A DNA stretch of 64,000 nucleotides, taken from positions 62,001 to 126,000 of the forward strand of contig NZ_JPEO01000003.1 in assembly GCF_000753795.1 (NCBI RefSeq), given 5' to 3'. Below the pieces are notes generated by a model. That model was not told where the DNA came from. It saw only the letters and a program-made list of their open reading frames with translations, and searched no databases. Positions 57,624-64,000 of the stretch are shown piece after piece. Origin of the DNA: Shewanella mangrovi (lineage in GTDB: Bacteria; Pseudomonadota; Gammaproteobacteria; Enterobacterales; Shewanellaceae). Numbering within the stretch: position 1 is the first letter of the stretch; every line of letters starts with the position of its first letter. The position numbers and the translations under genes were made by a program.

Positions 57624-60600
57624 TTAAGCACATTCCAGCCGAATAACACTGCCGCGCGCCTGTTTCAATACATCGACTCGTGTGAGGATCTGCTCTTTCA
57701 TCTCCGTCACGTGAGAAATCACGCCAATCATGCGGCCACTGGCTTGTAGGTCGATTAAGGTCCGAATGGCGAGTTCCAGTGAATCCTGATCCAGACTACC
57801 AAAGCCCTCATCAATAAACAGAGTATCCAGCTTGATGCCGCCAGCATAAGCCTGCACCACGTTGCTCAAACCCAGCGCTAACGATAAGGCGGCCATAAAA
57901 CTCTCACCACCACTTAAGGTGGCTACTGGGCGCACTTTACCGCTGTAAGCATCTTCAACTTCTAAATCTAAACCTGACGCCCGGTTCCCTTTGGCCCGCT
58001 CTTCCTTACGCAGCAAGCGATAGCGGCCTTTGCTCATTCTTGCTAGCCGTTCAGACGCGTCCAACAATACATCGTCCAGCAACACACTCAACACAAAGCG
58101 CTGCAAACTGAGTTTGCTCTGGTTATTACCATTGGCGACATCGGACAGGGTGCCAACCACAGCAAAACGGCTTTCTAAGGCCGCTAACGCTTTCGCATCT
58201 GCTGCCAGTTTTTGCTGGCAGTTGCTGAGATTTGTAATCCGACTATTGAGCAATTGGAACTGCTCATCAGCAGCGAGCAACGCTTGCTGTTGTGTCTCAA
58301 GCGCTGCCGTCAATGCACTTAGGTCTGGCTGAGTAGCATCTTTGAGTTTCTGCTGTAACGCCTCTAATTGGCCGGACAGTGAATGACATTGTTGCTGCCA
58401 TTGCTCAATTTGCTGTGCAATCTGCAGTTGCAAAGCGGCATCAAGCTGCGCCTGCTTTAATGCATCAGTATCGCTAAATCCGCTTTGCTGCAACGCGCTG
58501 ATGAACTCCTGCTGCGCTTGTTCGCTATAGCGTTGCGCTTGGGTAAGTTGCTGTTCGCGTTCGTTCAGGGCACTTTGAGCCTCTGCCAACTGCTGAGCAG
58601 TTTGTTGCTGAGCTTGCTGAATATGCTGCATTTGCTGCATCAGGGTCGTCTGTTGTTGGCTTAACGCACTAAGTTGTTCCCCAAGCTGCTTGAGCGCTGC
58701 ATTTGCCGTTAAACCTTGTAGTTCTGCGGGTAAACGTCGCTGATTTTCCTGCAATGCACCAGCTAAGCTACTGCACTGACTCTGCTGCTCGCTCAGCTGC
58801 TGTTGGGCGCTATTTAGCTGTTGCTGCTGCTGTGTCAGTTGCTGTTCTACCTTTGCCAACCCTTGTTGTTGCGATTCCAGCTGCTGATCCGCTCGCTGGA
58901 TTTGGGTAAGCTGCTGCTGTAACTCAGTTAATCTGTGTTGCCATTCAGTCAGCGGCACAGGACTATCACCCTCAATGGATAACGCCTGCATCAATGGTTT
59001 AAGTTGCTGTTCAATATGAGCAATTTTATCGAGAATATTACGATAATCACTGCGCTGCGTTTCATATTCACTGCGTTTGGCTTCTACCAATTGCTGCGCA
59101 TGCTCTAACTGCTGTTCATCCGGTATGGCGACATCGCTGTGCGCTGGTGACGGATGCTGTAGACTGCCGCACACTGGGCACGGCATATCGGGGCTTAATT
59201 GCGCCGCCAACAATGCAGCTTGTCCCTGATGCCATTGCAGCCGCAGCGCTTTTAATCGATGCTCCGCCTCATCTAAGTTACTTTTGGCCTGTTTCCCCTG
59301 CAGGGTCTTTTGTGCCAGCTGTTGCTGGAATTGCTGCAGCTGATGCTGCAGGTCAACTATCTGCTTGCCCTGTTCACATTGCCGCTGCCACTGATATTGC
59401 TGCTCTTGCAAAGCGGGTAACTGTCTCACTTGTTGCTGTAGCTGCTGTATCGTGTCCACGTTCTGCGTTTTTTGCAGCAGCAACTGCTGTAGCCGTTGTT
59501 GTGCAGTATGTTGATTGCGCTCAGCCTGCTGTCGCTTTAGCTGAGCATCGTCCAGCTGTTGCTGCTGCTGATAGTAACTCTCCAGCACGGGGTTAATCTG
59601 CTCAGCTTGCTGCTGTGCGGCGCGGCATTGCTGCAATTGGACATCAAGCGTCGGCAAGTTTTCAGCCTGTTTTTCCGCATCAGATTTCGCTTGTGATGCA
59701 CGCTGTAATTGCTGCTGTGCATTCTTAAGCACTTGTTGCTGCTGCGCGAGTTCCTGACTACGCTGTTGCTGCTGACGATAGACAGGAAGTACTTGTTGCG
59801 CTAACTGCGCCAAATTCAGCCGTTGTTTTAAGCCGTCCATTTCCGCTTGGCGCGCCTGTTCCCGCTGTAATTGAGTGGCTAGACGACTTTTTTCAGCCAG
59901 TTCCGCAGTTAACTGTTTACCTTGTTCGAGTTGCTTTGCAGCTTGCTCTACCGCGCTACTGAGTCGCTGTCGCTGTGATTTCGCCTGTTCGAACTCAGGA
60001 GTTAAGTCTTTAAGGGTTTGCGTCAACGCATCGATGGACTCAACGCCAGCCGTTTCCAAAATACCAAGCCGCTTTTGTTCTAAATCATGGGCGTCCTTGC
60101 GAATAGTGGCCGCCTGTAACTTCAAACGTTCTTCAATACGGCTATAAATACTCGTTTGAAAAAGCTGACTGAAAATCTTTTCCCGCGCTTTGGAGTCTGC
60201 CAATAACAGCTCGCGGAACTTACCTTGCGGCAATACCATCACCTGGCGGAACTGATCGACATCGAGCCCAGTCAGCTCTTCAATCATGCTAGTGGCTTCC
60301 GAGACTTTACTTGCTACCAGCAATTCTGTGCTGGCATCGCTATTGATGCGCAATAATTCTGCTTCTGCATTTTGACTAGTGTAACCGTCACCACGGGCTT
60401 TAGGACGTTGTTGGTCGGGAATGCGTTTTATGCGATAGCGCCGTTCTCCCAACTCAAATTCAAATTCCACGGCGGTTAGCAAACTTTCATCGGCATAATC
60501 ACAGCGCATCTGCGGCGCTTCGCGTTCATTGCCGGTTGTTTTGCCGTAAAGCGCAAAACAGATCGCATCGAGAATACTGGTTTTCCCAGCGCCTGTGGGA

Positions 60601-60704
60601 CCGTTAATTAAAAACAACGGATTGTTGCCAAGCTCGGAGAAATTGATAACTTGCTTATCAGCAAACGGCCCAAATGCGCTCATAGACAACTGTACTGGCT
60701 TCAT
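57624..60704 (-). CDS. sbcC: exonuclease SbcCD, ATPase subunit
   Basis: Rad50-like SMC-type ATPase, 1026 residues. Walker A at residues 35-43 (NGPTGAGKTS), very long Gln/Leu-rich coiled coils (about 190-840), zinc hook CPVC near residue 508 (MPCPVCGSLQH), signature ATLSGGESFMAALSLALGLS near 925 and Walker B/D-loop LDTLFIDEGFGSLDQDSLE near 960. With SbcD it cuts hairpins and double-strand DNA ends. Its start overlaps the sbcD stop by 4 bp. The coiled coil is unusually rich in glutamine runs. Confidence 0.95.
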   Translation of the reverse strand: MKPVQLSMSAFGPFADKQVINFSELGNNPLFLINGPTGAGKTSILDAICFALYGKTTGNEREAPQMRCDYADESLLTAVEFEFELGERRYRIKRIPDQQRPKARGDGYTSQNAEAELLRINSDASTELLVASKVSEATSMIEELTGLDVDQFRQVMVLPQGKFRELLLADSKAREKIFSQLFQTSIYSRIEERLKLQAATIRKDAHDLEQKRLGILETAGVESIDALTQTLKDLTPEFEQAKSQRQRLSSAVEQAAKQLEQGKQLTAELAEKSRLATQLQREQARQAEMDGLKQRLNLAQLAQQVLPVYRQQQQRSQELAQQQQVLKNAQQQLQRASQAKSDAEKQAENLPTLDVQLQQCRAAQQQAEQINPVLESYYQQQQQLDDAQLKRQQAERNQHTAQQRLQQLLLQKTQNVDTIQQLQQQVRQLPALQEQQYQWQRQCEQGKQIVDLQHQLQQFQQQLAQKTLQGKQAKSNLDEAEHRLKALRLQWHQGQAALLAAQLSPDMPCPVCGSLQHPSPAHSDVAIPDEQQLEHAQQLVEAKRSEYETQRSDYRNILDKIAHIEQQLKPLMQALSIEGDSPVPLTEWQHRLTELQQQLTQIQRADQQLESQQQGLAKVEQQLTQQQQQLNSAQQQLSEQQSQCSSLAGALQENQRRLPAELQGLTANAALKQLGEQLSALSQQQTTLMQQMQHIQQAQQQTAQQLAEAQSALNEREQQLTQAQRYSEQAQQEFISALQQSGFSDTDALKQAQLDAALQLQIAQQIEQWQQQCHSLSGQLEALQQKLKDATQPDLSALTAALETQQQALLAADEQFQLLNSRITNLSNCQQKLAADAKALAALESRFAVVGTLSDVANGNNQSKLSLQRFVLSVLLDDVLLDASERLARMSKGRYRLLRKEERAKGNRASGLDLEVEDAYSGKVRPVATLSGGESFMAALSLALGLSNVVQAYAGGIKLDTLFIDEGFGSLDQDSLELAIRTLIDLQASGRMIGVISHVTEMKEQILTRVDVLKQARGSVIRLECA

Positions 60705-61846
60705 GCGTCTTCTCCCTGATGCAGCTCATCTAACAACCCATGCAGATGTTGTTGCTGCGCATCAGTCAGCGGCGCGCCAGCTACTTGCGCAAAGAAATCG
60801 CTGAACATTTCCAGTTCACCTTTTTTAATACGTTCACGGCCAATTTCACGATCTGCTTGTTGTGCCATTAACCCGGTACGTTCAAGATGCAGCACATTTG
60901 GATAACGACTACGCAGTTTCCCCATCGGGTCAAGCAACGCGTGAGTGTCGCTTAAACGCACCATTAGATAATCCTCTGCATGAGGATCATCTTTGGCATC
61001 ATCAAGAAGCTGCTGCAAACTCCCTTGAATGATACGAACATCGCGGGCGGCGGTGATCGGCAGCAAGGTAATGTTGGCAGGCTGTTGCGGCTGCAACTCG
61101 ACTAAGGTAATGGACTTGCGTTGATTGGCTTCACTAAACGAATATTTCAGCGGTGAACCGCTATACCTGACATGGGCTTCACCACGATACTGCGGCCCGT
61201 GCAAGTGTCCAAGTGCAGCGTAATCAAACGGCGCGAATAACTCCGGTGAAATACGGTCAGCACCGCCAATGCTCAGCGGTCGCTCAGACTCAGATTCACT
61301 GCTGCCGTCTAAAAAACAATGCGCAATGACGACTTTAGCCAAGCCTTGGCTATCGTGATTGCTCGCCTGTTCGAGTAGCGCTGCCATTGCTTGTTCGTGA
61401 CTGCTGATGCTGTCATCTTCGAGCAGATGCCGCACAACAGAAGGCTCTGCATAAGAAATGGGATAAAACCACGCATCCGCCGTTTTCCCTTGCAGTCGAA
61501 TCGGCGTTAATTCTGCAGTGAGATTACCCATAATATGTAATCCGCTTCCCGTCATCTGTTTCGCCGCAAACCCGAGACGGTCAGCGCTGTCATGGTTACC
61601 AGCGGTAAGGACAACGGGAATATGGTGCTCGGCTATAATTTCATCAAGAAAATCAGATAGCAGTGTTACTGCGCTGGCAGGTGGAATAGCGCGGTCATAG
61701 ATATCACCGGCGATAATAAGTGCGTCAACTTGGTGTTCAACCGCTAATTGGCTGATTTGGCTTAGTGCCAGACGCTGTTGTTCTATGAGGGACTCGCCGT
61801 GCAGTTGCCGACCAAGATGCCAGTCAGAGGTATGAATAAACTTCAT
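60701..61846 (-). CDS. sbcD: exonuclease SbcCD, nuclease subunit
   Basis: Mre11-like metallophosphoesterase of 381 residues. Metal motifs: FIHTSDWHLGRQL (I), IIAGDIYDRAIPP (II), TAGNHDSADRL (III), IAHCFLDG (IV) and ALGHLHGPQ (V). Forms the nuclease core with SbcC. Precedes sbcC with a 4-bp overlap, standard order sbcD-sbcC. AAGGAAGC lies upstream of the ATG. Confidence 0.95.
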   Translation of the reverse strand: MKFIHTSDWHLGRQLHGESLIEQQRLALSQISQLAVEHQVDALIIAGDIYDRAIPPASAVTLLSDFLDEIIAEHHIPVVLTAGNHDSADRLGFAAKQMTGSGLHIMGNLTAELTPIRLQGKTADAWFYPISYAEPSVVRHLLEDDSISSHEQAMAALLEQASNHDSQGLAKVVIAHCFLDGSSESESERPLSIGGADRISPELFAPFDYAALGHLHGPQYRGEAHVRYSGSPLKYSFSEANQRKSITLVELQPQQPANITLLPITAARDVRIIQGSLQQLLDDAKDDPHAEDYLMVRLSDTHALLDPMGKLRSRYPNVLHLERTGLMAQQADREIGRERIKKGELEMFSDFFAQVAGAPLTDAQQQHLHGLLDELHQGEDA

Positions 61847-61879
61847 TAACTTGTTCGCTTCCTTGTGCTTACTACGACG

Positions 61880-62656
61880 TTAAAACGGTTGCAGATGATA
61901 TTGCTCGGCTAACAGCTTAACACTCATCAATAGTGACATTGTCACCACTAATGGCTTAATTAACTTGGTGCCTTTGCTAATCACTAAGCGAGAGCCTAAA
62001 GTGGCACCAAGCCCCTGCCCGACCAACATAATCAGCCCCATACTCCACACCACTTTTCCGCCAAGAGTAAAAAATACTAACGATGAAATATTGGTGGCAA
62101 AGTTCATCACTTTGGCGTGTGCGGTCGCTTTGGCGATCCCAAATCCAGCTAACGTGACAAACCCCAGTGCGAAAAAGCTCCCTGTTCCCGGGCCAAAAAA
62201 GCCATCATAGACGCCCACGCCTAAACCGATAGTCAGTGCAAACGCCCCAGGCTTAAGCACCCGTGCGCTATCGTCATCCGATACTTTTTTTGAAAATAAA
62301 AAATAACAACCGATAGCCAAGATCAAAAATGGCAACACCATTTTAAGTACTCCGCCGTCGACAAGTTGCACGGCAATGGTGCCAACCGCCGAACCAACAA
62401 GCGCGCAGATAATTGCCAGTTTCATATCCGCAAGCTTGACCATGCCCTTGCGCACAAAATACACGCTAGCGAAAAAGCTACCGCCGCACGCCTGCAATTT
62501 GTTGGTTGCCAGTGCGGCCGCCGGTGGCAGCCCAAGCCACATTAACGCCGGGATAGTGATCAGTCCGCCGCCCCCGGCAATGGAGTCGATAAACCCTGCC
62601 ACAAACGCGACAAAAAAGAGAAGCAACACCAGTTGCAGAGTAAGCTGAATGTCCAT
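61880..62656 (-). CDS. TSUP-family (TauE/SafE, YfcA-type) transporter
   Basis: Inner-membrane protein of 258 residues with about eight helices. VAGFIDSIAGGGGLITIPAL near residue 20 and LGVGVYDGFFGPGTGSFFAL near 145 are the paired TSUP motifs. Members move sulfite, sulfonates or other anions; YfcA itself is of unknown substrate. It lies 33 bp upstream of sbcD on the same strand, so they may share a transcript by read-through. Confidence 0.88.
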   Translation of the reverse strand: MDIQLTLQLVLLLFFVAFVAGFIDSIAGGGGLITIPALMWLGLPPAAALATNKLQACGGSFFASVYFVRKGMVKLADMKLAIICALVGSAVGTIAVQLVDGGVLKMVLPFLILAIGCYFLFSKKVSDDDSARVLKPGAFALTIGLGVGVYDGFFGPGTGSFFALGFVTLAGFGIAKATAHAKVMNFATNISSLVFFTLGGKVVWSMGLIMLVGQGLGATLGSRLVISKGTKLIKPLVVTMSLLMSVKLLAEQYHLQPF

Positions 62657-62732
62657 TAAGGCATATTTTGGTTATTAGAGTTGATTCGCTATTAGAGAGC
62701 TTTTCTGCCCAAAACGCAAAGGCAGCGCCAAT

Positions 62733-62760
62733 AAAAAAAGCCACCCTGTTGGTGGCTTTT
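62733..62760 (-). terminator. terminator of the S4-RraB gene
   Basis: AAAAGCCACC and GGTGGCTTTT form the stem; the minus strand continues into a T-run. It lies 25 bp after the stop. Confidence 0.88.
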
Positions 62761-62784
62761 CGACAAGCGATATCGTAATAGCGA

Positions 62785-63432
62785 TTAGTGGTGGCAGTGC
62801 TCGTCACACTCGTGCTCATCATCACCGGCAAATTCATCACCTTCTTGATGTTGCATCACGCCCCAGCCATCGGTCATACCATCAAACTCGGCAGCGAAGC
62901 TATTTAACGCGGTTTCCTTGGCTAAAATCGCATTATATTCAGGCACCATGTTGAAGGTGGCGATAATTTCCCACTTTTCGACTTCTTCATTAAATTGCAG
63001 TTCGAGCTCGCCAGATTCATCGTTCGCGGTCAAATCTTCCAGTGCCGATTCTGCATCACGGCGATCTTCGAACACCAAGAAAAAATCGATATCTAGCGAT
63101 TGGCTTAAGTCCATACCGGCGTCGGCCATCGCCTTCAACATTTGGCCATTATCGTCATCAGGAAATTGCATACTTGATTCCTCAACTGCGCCAGCTACGG
63201 CAAGCACTTGAATACTGCTGCCAGCGAATTCAATGCGGTCACCCGCGTATATTTTTTTACGTTTGCGAGTTTCTACTTCGCCGTTAACCTTGACCAGTCC
63301 GTCAGCAACGGCAATTTTCGCTTGTGCGCCGTCCTGAGTAAGCCCTTCCGCCTTAAGAATTTTATACAGTTCAATAAATTCTTCGTCTGCGCGTAAGTAA
63401 AATTCAGTGAAAGTTGCCACTGTGGTATCCAT
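62785..63432 (-). CDS. rraB: fusion of S4 RNA-binding domain (YbcJ-like) and RNase E inhibitor RraB
   Basis: 215 residues in one frame. Residues 1-78 match YbcJ, the small S4 RNA-binding protein: FIELYKILKAEGLTQDGAQA, then KIAVADGLVKVNGEVETRKR and KKIYAGDRIEFAG. Residues 88-215 match the RraB family: MQFPDDDNGQMLKAMADAGM, DIDFFLVFED, MVPEYNAI, FDGMTDGWGVM and an acidic His-rich tail. Met88 (63171) is preceded by AGGA with an 8-nt spacer, and the other two frames both carry stop codons at the junction, so an original rraB start and ybcJ end seem to survive. RraB binds RNase E and slows mRNA decay; an RNA-binding domain in front would be a new link. RraB alone would be 62785-63171 (128 residues). 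Confidence 0.8.
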   Translation of the reverse strand: MDTTVATFTEFYLRADEEFIELYKILKAEGLTQDGAQAKIAVADGLVKVNGEVETRKRKKIYAGDRIEFAGSSIQVLAVAGAVEESSMQFPDDDNGQMLKAMADAGMDLSQSLDIDFFLVFEDRRDAESALEDLTANDESGELELQFNEEVEKWEIIATFNMVPEYNAILAKETALNSFAAEFDGMTDGWGVMQHQEGDEFAGDDEHECDEHCHH

Positions 63433-63459
63433 CTAGAAAAATTGCACGGATTATAGCAA

Positions 63460-64000
63460 TCATGACGTCGAGGAGCCATCATCTAGCAATAGCCCATAGT
63501 AAAGATCATCACACCATTGACCCGCAATGCGATGATTGTGGCGTAACCGTCCCTCAAGTTGGAAACCACACTTTTCCAGTACGCTGGCAGACGCTTGATT
63601 GCCCGCAACACAGCGACCGATAACCTTATGAAGTTCGAAATACACCTTCGCCCAGTTGACCAACGTCTTTAACGCTTCGCTAGCATAACCGTGGCCATGA
63701 TATTCGGGCGCCAACAGATAACCGACTTCCGCCTGCTGCAACTCTTCATCTACGCAGCTTAATCCCATTAATCCGATAGGTTCACCATTAAGTTCGAGGG
63801 TAAATGATAGCCAATCGTCGACATAAAAATCTTCCCCAGCACAGCGCGCCTGAAATTTTTCTCTGAGCATAGGTTCCGGCTCAACATCGCGAATATAGCG
63901 ATTTATGTGCTTATCAGAATTTAATCGTAAAAATAGCGGCCAGTCAGCCTCGCACATAGTGCGCAAAATCAGTCTTGGGGAAGAAATAGTAATGTCAGCC
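63460..64000 (-). CDS. GNAT acetyltransferase, RimJ/RimL type, 5' end beyond the window
   Basis: At least 180 residues, open to the right edge. The frame upstream of the visible Met reads ISSPRLILRTMCEADWPLFL, the normal start of this family, so the true start is past 64000. QQAEVGYLLAPEYHGHGYAS, then EALKTLVNWA is motif A (acetyl-CoA loop) and VIGRCVAGNQASASVLEKCG and FQLEGRLRH motif B. Such enzymes acetylate ribosomal-protein N-termini or small amines; substrate unknown. Confidence 0.85.
   Translation of the reverse strand, partial: ADITISSPRLILRTMCEADWPLFLRLNSDKHINRYIRDVEPEPMLREKFQARCAGEDFYVDDWLSFTLELNGEPIGLMGLSCVDEELQQAEVGYLLAPEYHGHGYASEALKTLVNWAKVYFELHKVIGRCVAGNQASASVLEKCGFQLEGRLRHNHRIAGQWCDDLYYGLLLDDGSSTS

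Noticed and set aside
59147-59596. 149-codon plus-strand frame inside sbcC
   Set aside because: It is antisense to a strongly conserved gene; its Ala/Val-rich composition is just the mirror of the Gln/Leu coiled coil.
1-64000. mobile element, prophage, CRISPR array or tRNA/rRNA gene
   Set aside because: No transposase or integrase product, no regularly spaced repeats and no cloverleaf-like sequence was seen by eye; a tRNA search tool was not available.

Overview
The window is an ordinary stretch of gammaproteobacterial chromosome, most like Shewanella or a close relative. The evidence is the mix of DUF3010, a VF530-type protein, a YgjP-type protease, a 7TMR-DISM diguanylate cyclase, PutP, FadL, a ppk-ppx pair, an RraB-family protein and NrdDG. 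Genes are densely packed on both strands, often separated by clear rho-independent terminators. I saw no rRNA, tRNA, insertion sequence, prophage, CRISPR array or integrase. This is a reading by eye; no database search was run.

Left part (1-9.3 kb): a flavodoxin-fold quinone reductase and an MFS exporter; a NemR-type TetR regulator followed by a CurA-type NADPH reductase, both preceded by the same 15-bp operator (electrophile/aldehyde response); a YeeE/YedE sulfur transporter; and a minus-strand operon of a Cys/His-rich small protein, a TonB-dependent siderophore receptor and a DUF1624 membrane protein.

9.3-21.6 kb: a sigma32-driven small heat-shock protein, an orphan opgG, a Fur-controlled TonB-dependent receptor, an AIM24 protein preceded by two striking tandem palindromes, a LysE-type exporter, a short TrmO, a low-complexity Ala/Thr-rich protein, a DHA2 MFS transporter, YbjQ and a large membrane-anchored protein with ankyrin-like repeats.

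21.6-37.5 kb: ppk-ppx (polyphosphate synthesis and breakdown, with a possible Pho box), small membrane or unknown proteins, an Asp/Glu racemase, a RhtB exporter, a type-B carboxylesterase, CreA, a COG3146 acyltransferase and two c-di-GMP enzymes (EAL with degenerate GGDEF; 7TMR-DISM-GGDEF), with lipoproteins between them.

37.5-52.7 kb: putP; fadL with a near-consensus FadR site; an operon of RND adaptor, RND pump, DUF2892 membrane protein and periplasmic rhodanese; a VF530 protein; a cyclophilin-like protein; a methyltransferase; ribA with a possibly structured leader; the anaerobic ribonucleotide reductase nrdD-nrdG with two NrdR boxes and an FNR-type site; and a patatin phospholipase.

52.7-64 kb: a DEAD-box helicase, DUF3010, YgjP protease, a TPR protein, an M23 endopeptidase, sbcDC, a TSUP transporter, a gene joining an S4 (YbcJ-like) domain to RraB in one frame, and a GNAT acetyltransferase cut by the window edge. 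The most notable items are the S4-RraB fusion, the RND-DUF2892-rhodanese cassette, the tandem palindromes at 15.4 kb and several well-formed regulatory sites (NemR, FadR, NrdR, Fur, sigma32).
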